Shown in pieces: positions 1 through 7,614 of a stretch of 64,000 nt of DNA (its first letter is position 1; every line of letters begins with the position of its first letter). The notes under the pieces are model-generated. The model saw only the letters and a program-made list of their open reading frames with translations, searched no databases and had not been told where the DNA came from. The DNA is from an uncultured Muribaculaceae bacterium. GTDB taxonomy: Bacteria > Bacteroidota > Bacteroidia > Bacteroidales > Muribaculaceae. Made by a program: the position numbers and the translations under genes. The stretch lies in contig CANNVE010000013.1 in the NCBI GenBank assembly GCA_947525975.1, forward strand, positions 21,042 to 85,041, written 5' to 3'.

Positions 1-1319
1 TTGACGATTGATGCGTATTTATCCATGTCGGCCTTGGTCTGCATCTCGGTGCAGGCTATGAGCAGCATATCGTCGGCCACCTTCACGCCGGCGAAAATGC
101 CTTGGGCCAGGCAGGCGTCGATCACTCGGTCGGCAGTGATGCCGTCGCTCAGGCGCATCAGGAATTCGTAGGCGAAAGGCTTGTCGGGATATTGCAGGCT
201 CATCTTTCCTGTGGATTCCAGCTGCCCGGCCAGGTAATGGGCGCCGTCGATGCTGAGGGCGTTGACCTGCTTGAGACCTTCGGGGCCCATGAGCGAGAGG
301 TAGACGGTGGCGTAGAGAGCCATCAGACCCTGGTTTGAGCAGATGTTTGATGTGGCCTTCTCGCGGCGTATGTGCTGCTCGCGGGCTTGGAGCGTGAGCA
401 CGAACACTCGCTTTCCGTCGCGATCTTTGGTGGCGCCCACGATGCGGCCCGGCATCTTGCGTATCAGGGCCTTGGTGGTGCACATGTAGCCAAGGTAGGG
501 GCCTCCGTAGTTGAGGGGCATGCCGAGCGACTGGGCGTCGCCGACAGCGATGTCAGCTCCCCACTCTCCGGGAGTGCGCACTGCAGCGAGTGCGCTTGCC
601 GGACAGTTCATCACCAGCAGGGCCTTCTTTGAGTGGCAGAGGTCGGCGTATCCGGCGTAGTCCTCTACGATGCCGTAGTAGTTGGGGGCGGCCACGATGA
701 CTCCGGCTACGTCGCCCGCCTGCATCATTTCCTCAAATTCGGCGCGGGATGTCACGCCGTCTTTTTCGGGGATCACCTCAAGGGCTATCTTGTGATAGCG
801 GGCGTAGGTGCGGCACACGTCGGCCACGATGGGGTTGACGGTGGCAGAGATCAGCACGCGGTTTTTCTTGCGGGCGGCTGCCACGCACATCATCATGGCT
901 TCGGCAGTGGCCGTGGCGCCGTCGTACATCGAGGCGTTCGACACGTCGAGGCCCGTGAGGGCGGTCATCATCGATTGGTATTCGAAGATGTATTGCAGTG
1001 TGCCCTGCGATATTTCGGGCTGGTAGGGAGTGTAGGCTGTGAGAAATTCGCTGCGCGATGTGATGGCGCTGATCACTGCCGGCGAGTAGTGGTCGTAAAA
1101 TCCGGCTCCGCCGAAGCAAGTGAGGGTGCGGCAGTCATCGCGCAGAGAGGCGAAGAAATCGCGCACTTCCTTCTCGCTCATTTCAGCCGGCAGGTCATAG
1201 TCGCGCTTCAGGCGCAGTTCAGCCGGCACGTCGCAGTATAGGTCGTCGAGCGCCTTGGCGTGGCAAGCCTGCAGCATCTGCTCGATGTCCTGCTCTGTAT
1301 GTGGGAGATACCTGTGCAT
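1..1319 (-). CDS. gcvPA: Glycine dehydrogenase (decarboxylating) subunit 1, 3'-truncated by window edge
   Basis: This is the N-terminal half-subunit of the split glycine decarboxylase (P-protein) of the glycine cleavage system. With subunit 2 it decarboxylates glycine and passes the aminomethyl group to lipoyl-GcvH. The ORF track misses it because no stop lies in the window. Reading the minus strand from the ATG at 1317-1319 gives MHRYLPHTEQDIEQML, then family-typical stretches such as FGGAGFYDHYSPAVI, SMYDGATATAEAMMM and NYGGPYLGYM. About 439 codons are visible, close to the usual full length, so only a few residues and the stop should lie outside. It is the fourth gene of lplA-gcvT-gcvH-gcvPA, and gcvPB would be expected next. 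The 177-bp gap to gcvH holds long inverted repeats. Confidence 0.93.
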   Translation of the reverse strand, partial: MHRYLPHTEQDIEQMLQACHAKALDDLYCDVPAELRLKRDYDLPAEMSEKEVRDFFASLRDDCRTLTCFGGAGFYDHYSPAVISAITSRSEFLTAYTPYQPEISQGTLQYIFEYQSMMTALTGLDVSNASMYDGATATAEAMMMCVAAARKKNRVLISATVNPIVADVCRTYARYHKIALEVIPEKDGVTSRAEFEEMMQAGDVAGVIVAAPNYYGIVEDYAGYADLCHSKKALLVMNCPASALAAVRTPGEWGADIAVGDAQSLGMPLNYGGPYLGYMCTTKALIRKMPGRIVGATKDRDGKRVFVLTLQAREQHIRREKATSNICSNQGLMALYATVYLSLMGPEGLKQVNALSIDGAHYLAGQLESTGKMSLQYPDKPFAYEFLMRLSDGITADRVIDACLAQGIFAGVKVADDMLLIACTEMQTKADMDKYASIV

Positions 1320-1381
1320 CTATATTCAATTAGAAATGTTCATCAATTAGTAATGTGTAATTAGTAATTAGTAATGTTCCA

Positions 1382-1514
1382 CAATTAGTAATTAGTAGTT
1401 GTTTCCAGGGAGGAAGTCATTTAACTACTAATTACTAATTGATAATTACTAATTGCATCCGTCTGTCACTGATTGCAAGGCCAAAGGCCTGAACAATCAG
1501 TGACAGACGGATGC
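1382..1514. repeat. Two long perfect inverted repeats between gcvPA and gcvH
   Basis: Arms 1382-1400 and 1423-1441 (CAATTAGTAATTAGTAGTT and its complement, 19 bp) enclose a 22-nt loop. Arms 1455-1475 and 1494-1514 (GCATCCGTCTGTCACTGATT plus G and its complement, 21 bp) enclose 18 nt containing AGGCC-aaa-GGCCT. The second right arm includes the end of gcvH. Further ATTAGTAAT units lie from 1345. Confidence 0.9.
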
Positions 1515-1856
1515 GTAGGCTTCTTCGTCGAGGAGTTCGTCGAGTTCGGCGGGGTTGGTCATCTCCACCTTGATGATCCAGTTGGCCAGGGGATCCTCGT
1601 TCACGAGGCGGGGATTGTCGATGAGGGCCTCGTTGATCTCGATCACTGCGCCCGATACGGGAGCGTAGAGGTCAGATGCTGCCTTCACTGACTCGATTGC
1701 GCCGAAGTCCTCGCCGGCCTCAACGTCGTCGCCCACTTCGGGCATGTCCACGTAGACCACGTTGCCGAGCTGAGCGGCTGCATAGGGAGAGATGCCTACA
1801 TAGGCGATGTTGCCCTCAACGCGGGCGTATTCGTGCGAAGAAAGATACTTTGTCAT
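1497..1856 (-). CDS. gcvH: Glycine cleavage system H protein
   Basis: This is the lipoyl carrier of the glycine cleavage system, shuttling the aminomethyl group from P-protein to T-protein. At 119 aa it is slightly short of the usual 125-130. The lipoylation motif ESVKAASDLYAPVSG is intact around residue 58, and the N-terminal YAAAQLGNVVYVDMPEVGD matches the family. It lies 43 bp after gcvT in the same operon, downstream of lplA, which would attach the lipoate. Oddly, its last six codons and TGA stop (AYASVCH) form one arm of a perfect 21-bp inverted repeat. The extreme C-terminus may therefore be recent sequence created by that repeat (inference). Confidence 0.97.
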   Translation of the reverse strand: MTKYLSSHEYARVEGNIAYVGISPYAAAQLGNVVYVDMPEVGDDVEAGEDFGAIESVKAASDLYAPVSGAVIEINEALIDNPRLVNEDPLANWIIKVEMTNPAELDELLDEEAYASVCH

Positions 1857-1899
1857 GATCGTAAGATTTTTATTTGTGTTTGTGATGTTTTTTCGGTTG

Positions 1900-2985
1900 T
1901 TATTTCTTGTAGTTGGGGGTGTAGAAGCGCTTTTTGACCACCACGGCGGGGAAGGTCTTCTTGCGCACCTTCACCTGCACTTCGGTGCCGAGCTTCGAGT
2001 AGGGAGTCTTCACCAGGGCGAATGCCAGATTCTTGTCAAGGGTGATCGAGTGGTATCCGGTGGTGATTTCGCCTATTGTCTCGCCTTCGGCGTTGAGCAC
2101 CTCGTATCCGTGGCGCGGGATGGCCTGGCCTTGCACTTCGAGGCCAACGAGCTTGTATTCGGTGCCTTCGGCCTTTTGCTTTGCGCAAGCCTCCTTGCCG
2201 ATGAATTCCGGCTTGTCGAGCTTCACGAACATGCCGAATCCGGCCATTATCGGCGATATTTCGGCTGTTAGCTCGTCGCCGTAGAGGGGCAGCCCGGCTT
2301 CAAAGCGCAGGGTGTCGCGGCATCCGAGGCCGCATGGCTGCACGCCGGCCTCCATCAGCTTGGTCCAGAGGCGGCGGGTGAGCATGTGAGAGGCGTAGAT
2401 CTCGAATCCGTCCTCGCCGGTGTATCCGGTGCGGCTCACTATCACGTCCTCGCCCTCAAGCTCTATGTCCTTGAATGTGTAGAATTCCAGGTCTGAAGCG
2501 TCGATGCCGAGCACGTCGAGCAGCGTCTTCTCGGCGTCGGGGCCCTGCACGGCGAGCTCGCCGTAGAGGCCGCTCAGATGATGCACGTGCACGTCGAAGT
2601 CCTTTGCGGCCTCGCGTATCCAGGCTATGTCCTTGTCGATGTTGGCTGCGTTGGGCACGAGGAAGAATTCCTTGTCGTTGCGCTTGTACACAAGCAGGTC
2701 GTCTACGCATCCTCCGTCAGGATACAGCATCATGCCGTAGTAGATCTTGTTGTCGGGAGCGCCGGTGAGATCGTTGGTGAATATGTGGTTGACGAATTTC
2801 TCGGCTTCATTGCCGGTGATCAAGGCCTCGCCCATGTGCGAAACATCGAATACGCCCACGGCATTGCGCACGGCGTTGTGCTCGGTGATGATGTCAGCGT
2901 ACTGTATCGGCATATCAAAGCCGCCGAAAGGGCTCATCATCGCGCCCTGCGCGATGTGCAGGTCATGCAGGCAAGTTGTTTTCAT
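1900..2985 (-). CDS. gcvT: Glycine cleavage system aminomethyltransferase (T protein)
   Basis: It transfers the methylene group from aminomethyl-lipoyl-GcvH to tetrahydrofolate and releases ammonia. The 361-aa product starts MKTTCLHDLHIAQGAMMSPFGGFDMP, a typical GcvT N-terminus, and carries VFDVSHMGE, the folate-site region SRTGYTGEDGFEIY and GCRDTLRFEAGLPLYG. The ORF track extends further upstream to 3129, but that part lies inside lplA in another frame. The ATG at 2983-2985 overlaps the lplA stop as ATGA, indicating translational coupling. No glycine riboswitch is recognisable upstream of the operon. Confidence 0.97.
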   Translation of the reverse strand: MKTTCLHDLHIAQGAMMSPFGGFDMPIQYADIITEHNAVRNAVGVFDVSHMGEALITGNEAEKFVNHIFTNDLTGAPDNKIYYGMMLYPDGGCVDDLLVYKRNDKEFFLVPNAANIDKDIAWIREAAKDFDVHVHHLSGLYGELAVQGPDAEKTLLDVLGIDASDLEFYTFKDIELEGEDVIVSRTGYTGEDGFEIYASHMLTRRLWTKLMEAGVQPCGLGCRDTLRFEAGLPLYGDELTAEISPIMAGFGMFVKLDKPEFIGKEACAKQKAEGTEYKLVGLEVQGQAIPRHGYEVLNAEGETIGEITTGYHSITLDKNLAFALVKTPYSKLGTEVQVKVRKKTFPAVVVKKRFYTPNYKK

Positions 2986-3983
2986 CTCTCTTGGTATTTT
3001 ATGTCTTGGTTTTTTGTCGCGGAAATGATCAGGTGGGCCAGATCGTGGGCTGTCAGGCCCGCTATGGCCTTGTTGATGCCTTCGAGAGCCGCTTCCAGCC
3101 TGTCGGCTTCGGGAGGCAGGCCGGCGCATCGGTCGAGTATCGGCGCTGTGTCGGCAGAATTGAAGAAGTCGCCCCTCAGCTCCACGCTGCGGATTAAGCC
3201 GTCAGCCACGCTCACCGCGGGGCGTATCGTGCCCACGCCCTCTATGCGTCGCCCGTGGAGGCCTTCGCAAAGGTCGAGCCGCAGCCATTGCGGGCTGTAG
3301 TATCCCTGCTCCATGGCTTCGATTTCGGCCACTTGGCCGGGAGTGAGGGCGATTTCGCCGTCGGTGATGTTTTCGATGAGGAATGACGCCAGCTGCTCTA
3401 CCCTCAGGCCGGGCAGATGCTCCGAGAGGGTGGTGATGTGGCTTTTCACCGATTTCACCTTGTGGGCCTCGAGTTTGCTGCGGTCGGGGGTGATGGCATT
3501 GAGCATATTTTCGAAATTCGTGCTCACGAGCATCGTGCTGTGGGCTATCGAGCGCTCCGGCAGCCGCAGGAATGCGCCGCCAGATACTTTGCGCCCGCCG
3601 ATGAGCACATCGTTGCGCCCCGAGGCTTCGGCCTCCACGCCGAGACGGCGGAGCGCCCGGGCCACCATGGCGGTGTATCCGCCAAAGGCGCGCTGCACAT
3701 CGGTGTCGGGCGATATGTAGCTCAGCATCAGATTGTCGAGGTCGGCGTATACGCATCCGCCTCCGCTCTTGCGCCTGACCACGTCGATGCCGCGCTCACG
3801 GCAATACGCCAGATCCACCTCCACGGGGATGTCCTGATGGCGGCCGCATATCACGGTGGGCTCCACGTTCCAGACGAAGAAATACTCGCCTGCGGGCAAT
3901 GCAGCGGCCACCCACTCCTCCATGGCAAGATAGAAGGGCAGGCGCCGGCGCGAAGTGCCGTCGGGCAATGCTACATGTATCAT
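2982..3983 (-). CDS. lplA: Lipoate-protein ligase A family protein
   Basis: This 333-aa member of the biotin/lipoate A/B ligase family activates lipoate with ATP and attaches it to lipoyl domains. RRKSGGGCVYADLDNLMLSYI near residue 90 is the family signature, followed by GRNDVLIGGRKVSGGAF (lysine of the active site) and a C-terminal accessory domain. It is the first gene of the gcv operon and overlaps gcvT by 4 bp, so its likely client is the neighbouring GcvH. The start is the ATG at 3981-3983 (MIHVALPDGTSRRRLPFYLAMEEW). Octanoate as substrate cannot be excluded from sequence. Confidence 0.93.
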   Translation of the reverse strand: MIHVALPDGTSRRRLPFYLAMEEWVAAALPAGEYFFVWNVEPTVICGRHQDIPVEVDLAYCRERGIDVVRRKSGGGCVYADLDNLMLSYISPDTDVQRAFGGYTAMVARALRRLGVEAEASGRNDVLIGGRKVSGGAFLRLPERSIAHSTMLVSTNFENMLNAITPDRSKLEAHKVKSVKSHITTLSEHLPGLRVEQLASFLIENITDGEIALTPGQVAEIEAMEQGYYSPQWLRLDLCEGLHGRRIEGVGTIRPAVSVADGLIRSVELRGDFFNSADTAPILDRCAGLPPEADRLEAALEGINKAIAGLTAHDLAHLIISATKNQDIKYQER

Positions 3984-4183
3984 GCCCCAAAGTTAGCGAT
4001 AAATTTCGTCACTCCCAAAAAAAAACGGCCAAGCCCCCGCTTTTTGTCCGCCACCGGACTCGCCGCAGCGTGTCATCTGATTATTTCAGGGGAAAGTAAC
4101 AATGGGGGGGGGCAATATGTAACGAAATCATGGAGCATCAAGCCTCTAATTGCGCTGATATGGGCAAGCCCGCTCGCTGCGGG

Positions 4184-4306
4184 CTAATTATGGTTTGGTG
4201 AAAATATGTTAAATGGTGGTGTGGGCGCAAACAAAATGGGGCAGGAGATTGTCTTTATTGTACAAACAGCAGAAAGAAGCAAGGCAAAAAGAATTAGTTT
4301 TTTCAT
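4184..4306 (-). CDS. Small ORF with signal peptide (40 aa), possibly a gene remnant
   Basis: It is too short for the ORF track. Reading from the ATG at 4304-4306 gives MKKLILFALLLSAVCTIKTISC and then a Pro/Phe-rich tail ending SPNHN. The first 20 residues are a textbook secretion signal (KK, then a hydrophobic run), with a Cys that might serve a lipobox. The TAG stop lies inside the hairpin AGCCCGC/GCGGGCT, which could terminate transcription. It lies just after the POT terminator on the same strand. It may be a real secreted peptide or the left-over 5' end of a lost secreted protein; no homology is recognised. Confidence 0.35.
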   Translation of the reverse strand: MKKLILFALLLSAVCTIKTISCPILFAPTPPFNIFSPNHN

Positions 4307-4327
4307 AGGATTAGATTTTTAAGTTTA

Positions 4328-4361
4328 AACGCAGCGGCTGTCGGGAGACAGCCGCTGCGTT
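4328..4361. terminator. 15-bp perfect stem-loop, terminator of the POT transporter
   Basis: AACGCAGCGGCTGTC and GACAGCCGCTGCGTT pair perfectly around a GGGA loop. On the minus strand it lies 66 bp after the transporter stop and is followed by a loose T-rich tract, so it probably ends that transcript. Confidence 0.7.
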
Positions 4362-4427
4362 GTGTTCTTGTGTCCGGCCCCACGCAGAGGTATCTGCATG
4401 GGGCCGGCGGTATGTGTCGGGAGCGTA

Positions 4428-5966
4428 TCAGGCTTGAGCCTGGGTCACGCGGTCAAGCCACTTGACCATCGAGAACATCACGCCCATAGAGATGAGGCAG
4501 ACTACGAGGAACACTGCCCAGCACTGCCACAGGGTCCATGCGTTGTACATCAGCGGGCCGATCCAGAGCAGCAGGTTGCCGAGGGCGGTGGCGCCAAGCC
4601 ATAGGCCTTGGCACAGGCCTTGCAGGTGCGCGGGTGCCACCTTGCTGACGAACGACAGGCCCAGGGGCGAGATGAAGAGCTCGGCCACGGTGAGGAAGAA
4701 ATAGAGCATGATCAGCACCCAGGGACCCGACAGCATAGATGCGGTCTCGGCCACGGGCATTTCGCGGAATTCGGTGCCCGAGGGGTATCCGTAGGCGTAT
4801 GACACAAGCGCCAGGAACAGGTAGGCCAGGGCGGCGAGGCCCATGCCGATGCCGATCTTTCGGGGGGTGGATATCTCGATGCCGCGCTTTGAAAGCGAGT
4901 TGAAGAGAAGCATCACCAGGGGGGTGAGCACGATCACGAAGAATGGATTGACTGACTGCCAGATCTCGGGCGCGATCGAAGATGTGTCTACGAAGTCGCG
5001 GGCGAAGAGCGAGAGCGAAGTGCCGTTCTGGTGGAACGAGAACCAGAAGAAGATCACCACGCCGAGCACGGCGAAGAGGGCGAGCATGCGCTGGGTGATT
5101 TCCTTGGCCTGCTTCGAGAGCTCGGCCTTTTCCTGGGCGGTGTAGGTCTTGGTTTCTTTCTTTTTCGATGCCGGGGTGGGGAGCTGCTTCTTGTAGAGCA
5201 GGAATATCACGAGCGAGATGAGCATGGCTGCCACCGACGCGATAAATGAGTAGTGGATGCCGGTGTTGAACACTTCGAGATATTGCGAGCAGAAAGCCGA
5301 GATGTCGGCGGCGGCGTCGCCTCCGGTCTCAGTGATGAGAGCGTAGAGGTTGTTCATGTTCTGCTCGTTCATGCTGTCGGTGGCGCTCAGGTATTCATGG
5401 CACAGGGCAGGGAGCTTGGCGTTGTAGGCGAGGTTGTGCACTCCGAGCCACCATGAGCGCAGCATCGGGGCCACGAAAGGAGCGATGAGGCCGCCGATGT
5501 TGATGAAGACGTAGAAAATCTGGAAGCCCGAGTCGCGCTTGCTCTGGTATTTGGGGTTGTCGTAGAGCTGGCCCACGATGGCCTGCAGGTTGCCTTTGAA
5601 GAGGCCGTTGCCGAATGCGATCAGGAAGAGGGCCACGCAGGTGAGCGGCAGAAGCCAGGAGATGTTGTCGCTTGTGGAGAGGATGGGCACCGAGAGCACG
5701 GCGTAGCCCGCAGTCATCACGATCAGGCCGCTGATGATGGTGCCCTTGTAGTTGCGCGTGAGGTCGGCGATCACGCCGCCTACGAGGCTCAGCAGGTAGA
5801 TGCCTGCGTAGAAGAATGAGTAGACGAGGGCGCTGGTCTCCTCCGAAAGGCCGAACTTTGAGCAAAGGAATAGCACAAGCACGGCGTTCATGATGTAGTA
5901 TCCGAAGCGCTCGCCCATATTGCTCAGGGCGGCGGGGATAAGGCCTTTGGGATGGTCTTTAAACAT
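4428..5966 (-). CDS. POT/PTR2-family proton-coupled peptide transporter
   Basis: This is an inner-membrane major-facilitator transporter importing di- and tripeptides with protons. The 512-aa product carries the PTR2 signatures NMGERFGYYIMNAVLVLFLC at the N-terminus and GNGLFKGNLQAIVGQLY in the first half, with about 14 hydrophobic helices. A charged linker (KKKETKTYTAQEKAELSKQAKE) separates the two halves. The ORF track starts at 6119, which would overlap panB. The ATG at 5964-5966 (MFKDHPKGLIPAALS) fits the family and leaves room for divergent promoters. A near-consensus -7 box (TACCTTTA, minus strand) lies at 6033-6040. A 15-bp stem-loop follows the gene. Confidence 0.93.
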   Translation of the reverse strand: MFKDHPKGLIPAALSNMGERFGYYIMNAVLVLFLCSKFGLSEETSALVYSFFYAGIYLLSLVGGVIADLTRNYKGTIISGLIVMTAGYAVLSVPILSTSDNISWLLPLTCVALFLIAFGNGLFKGNLQAIVGQLYDNPKYQSKRDSGFQIFYVFINIGGLIAPFVAPMLRSWWLGVHNLAYNAKLPALCHEYLSATDSMNEQNMNNLYALITETGGDAAADISAFCSQYLEVFNTGIHYSFIASVAAMLISLVIFLLYKKQLPTPASKKKETKTYTAQEKAELSKQAKEITQRMLALFAVLGVVIFFWFSFHQNGTSLSLFARDFVDTSSIAPEIWQSVNPFFVIVLTPLVMLLFNSLSKRGIEISTPRKIGIGMGLAALAYLFLALVSYAYGYPSGTEFREMPVAETASMLSGPWVLIMLYFFLTVAELFISPLGLSFVSKVAPAHLQGLCQGLWLGATALGNLLLWIGPLMYNAWTLWQCWAVFLVVCLISMGVMFSMVKWLDRVTQAQA

Positions 5967-6047
5967 AATAATTGGTGTATTGCGTAATTGGTTATTGATT
6001 GGCTTGTCGGCTGCATTTTCGCATTGGAGTGGTAAAGGTAGGCATTT

Positions 6048-6081
6048 TTTGCTGAAATCACAAAAAAAAGACTTAACTTTG
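6048..6081 (+). promoter_or_regulatory. Bacteroidetes-type promoter of panB
   Basis: TTTG at 6048-6051 and TAACTTTG at 6074-6081 match the -33/-7 consensus of the Bacteroidetes primary sigma factor (TTTG, about 19-22 bp, TAnnTTTG). The start codon follows 28 bp after the -7 box. Confidence 0.7.
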
Positions 6082-6109
6082 CGATGTTTTATAGTAAAAC
6101 TCAAATAAA

Positions 6110-6931
6110 ATGTCGACAAACACAGTAGACAATACCCGCAAAGTCACCACTTCGCGCCTCATCGAGATGAAGCGCAGAGGAGAAAAGATAGCAATGCTCA
6201 CCGCCTATGACTACTCCATGGCCAAGCTCATCGACGAGGCCGGAATGGATGTGATCCTCGTGGGCGATTCGGCCTCTAACGTTATGGCCGGAAACATGAC
6301 CACCCTGCCGATGACCCTCGACCAGATGATATATCACGCCAAGAGCGTGATCAAGGGCACCACCCGCGCCCTTGTGGTCTGCGACATGCCTTTCGGCTCA
6401 TACCAGGGCAATCCCATCGAGGCTTTGGCATCGGCTGTGCGCATCATGAAGGAGAGCCATGCCGAGGCAGTGAAGATGGAGGGCGGAGCCGAAATCCGCG
6501 AGTCGATCGAGCGCATCCTCAGCGCCGGCATCCCCGTGATGGGGCATCTGGGCCTCACTCCGCAATCGATCAATAAATTCGGCACCTACGCCGTACGGGC
6601 CAAGGAAGAGGCCGAGGCCGAAAAGCTCATCGCCGACGCGCACATGCTCGAAGACCTCGGATGCTTCGGCCTGGTGCTCGAGAAGATTCCCGCCAAGCTG
6701 GCCGAGCGAGTGGCCTCTGAGCTATCGATTCCCGTGATCGGCATCGGCGCAGGAGGCGGCGTCGACGGCCAGGTGCTCGTGATGCACGACATGCTTGGCA
6801 TCAACAAAGGCTTCTCTCCCAAATTCCTGCGTCGCTATGCCGACCTCTCCACGGTGATCAACCAGGCCGTGGGCGCATACATCGACGACGTGAAGACGGG
6901 CGATTTCCCCAACGCCTCAGAGCAATACTGA
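6110..6931 (+). CDS. panB: 3-methyl-2-oxobutanoate hydroxymethyltransferase
   Basis: It catalyses the first committed step of pantothenate synthesis, adding a hydroxymethyl group from methylene-THF to alpha-ketoisovalerate to give ketopantoate. The 273-aa TIM-barrel carries [13 protein letters not shown] with the metal-binding Asp, [30 protein letters not shown] and [14 protein letters not shown], all family hallmarks. It is divergent from the peptide transporter and begins a plus-strand run. A stem formed by GGGCGCATC and GATGCGCCC just after the stop probably ends or attenuates the transcript. No other pan gene is nearby. Confidence 0.97.
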   Translation: MSTNTVDNTRKVTTSRLIEMKRRGEKIAMLTAYDYSMAKLIDEAGMDVILVGDSASNVMAGNMTTLPMTLDQMIYHAKSVIKGTTRALVVCDMPFGSYQGNPIEALASAVRIMKESHAEAVKMEGGAEIRESIERILSAGIPVMGHLGLTPQSINKFGTYAVRAKEEAEAEKLIADAHMLEDLGCFGLVLEKIPAKLAERVASELSIPVIGIGAGGGVDGQVLVMHDMLGINKGFSPKFLRRYADLSTVINQAVGAYIDDVKTGDFPNASEQY

Positions 6932-6937
6932 AACTAC

Positions 6938-7016
6938 GGGCGCATCGCACCCAAAACAATGTGGGTGAGATGCGCCCCCCAAAACCGGTAGGGGCGCGAT
7001 AAATCGCGCCCGCCCA
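6938..7016 (+). repeat. Two GC-rich palindromes between panB and dtd
   Basis: The first stem pairs gggcgcatc with gatgcgccc, extended by CACCC/GGGTG with a mismatch. The second, GGGCGCGA-taaa-TCGCGCCC, sits within CGGTAGGGGCGCGATAAATC. The second recurs in inverted orientation near 30083-30110, so it belongs to a dispersed palindromic repeat. The first may act as the panB terminator. Confidence 0.6.
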
Positions 7017-7047
7017 ATGAACAACATCAACATACAAAGGCAGACAA

Positions 7048-7503
7048 ATGAGAATCGTCATACAGCGCGTGCGTGAAGCCTCCGTCACGATCGGGGGAGA
7101 GCTGCATTCGGCCATCGGCCCCGGATTGATGGTGCTGGTGGGCGTGGAGCAGGGCGATACCATGGCCGACGTCGACTGGCTTGCCGCCAAGACGGCCGGC
7201 ATGCGCATATTCGATGACGCCAACGGCGTAATGAACATCGCCATCTCTGACCTGCCTGACCACAAGGTGCTTGCCGTAAGCCAGTTCACGCTCACCGCAA
7301 GCACGCGCAAGGGCAATCGCCCGAGCTATATCCGCGCAGCCGGCCATGACTTGGCCGTGCCGCTCTACGAGGCTTACTGCCTCAAACTCGAGCAGCTGCT
7401 CGACCGCCCCACGGCCCGGGGCGTTTTCGGGGCCGACATGCAGGTGGCGTTGACCAACGACGGGCCTGTCACTATTCTCGTTGACTCAAGGCTGCGGGAA
7501 TGA
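7048..7503 (+). CDS. dtd: D-aminoacyl-tRNA deacylase
   Basis: This 151-aa cytoplasmic proofreading enzyme removes D-amino acids (and glycine from tRNA-Ala) from mischarged tRNAs. It starts MRIVIQRVREASVTIGGE. The first active-site motif SQFTL is present (AVSQFTLTASTRKGNRPSY). The second, NGPVTI-type motif reads NDGPVTILVDS near the C-terminus, as in the family. Length is as expected. It lies between panB and a DEAD-box helicase on the same strand. A CTTGGC-ctc-GCCAAG stem lies 6 bp after the stop and may end transcription. Confidence 0.96.
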   Translation: MRIVIQRVREASVTIGGELHSAIGPGLMVLVGVEQGDTMADVDWLAAKTAGMRIFDDANGVMNIAISDLPDHKVLAVSQFTLTASTRKGNRPSYIRAAGHDLAVPLYEAYCLKLEQLLDRPTARGVFGADMQVALTNDGPVTILVDSRLRE

Positions 7504-7614
7504 ACACTTGGCCTCGCCAAGGCGTTTCAACACAATAGGCTGCGCGGCAATCTCCGCAAGCATCCGCAGCCCCGTCTTTCAGGAAATTTTGCTTGTGGAA
7601 CACATATCATTTAT

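Larger units (their letters stand above)
3984..4427. other. 444-bp intergenic region between lplA and the POT transporter
   Basis: It contains a G9 homopolymer (4104-4112), a GC-rich hairpin AGCCCGC-tcgct-GCGGGCT (4167-4185), a 40-codon signal-peptide-bearing ORF on the minus strand (4184-4306) and a 15-bp perfect terminator-like stem (4328-4361). No glycine riboswitch, tRNA or further gene was recognised. A clear -7 box upstream of lplA was not found. Confidence 0.6.

Noticed and set aside
633-1241. 202-aa plus-strand ORF opposite gcvPA
   Set aside because: It is antisense to an intact, clearly recognisable gcvPA frame; the protein is low-complexity His/Gly-rich, as expected of an antisense shadow in GC-rich DNA.
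2578-3300. 240-aa plus-strand ORF across gcvT and lplA
   Set aside because: It is a shadow of two well-supported minus-strand genes and has no recognisable domain.
3984-4427. Glycine riboswitch ahead of the gcv operon
   Set aside because: I looked for a conserved glycine aptamer or other long structured leader upstream of lplA and saw none.
6110-6119. POT transporter start at 6119 as given by the ORF track
   Set aside because: It would overlap panB and both promoters; the extra 51 residues are not like transporter N-termini, whereas MFKDHPKGLIPAALSNMGERF is.
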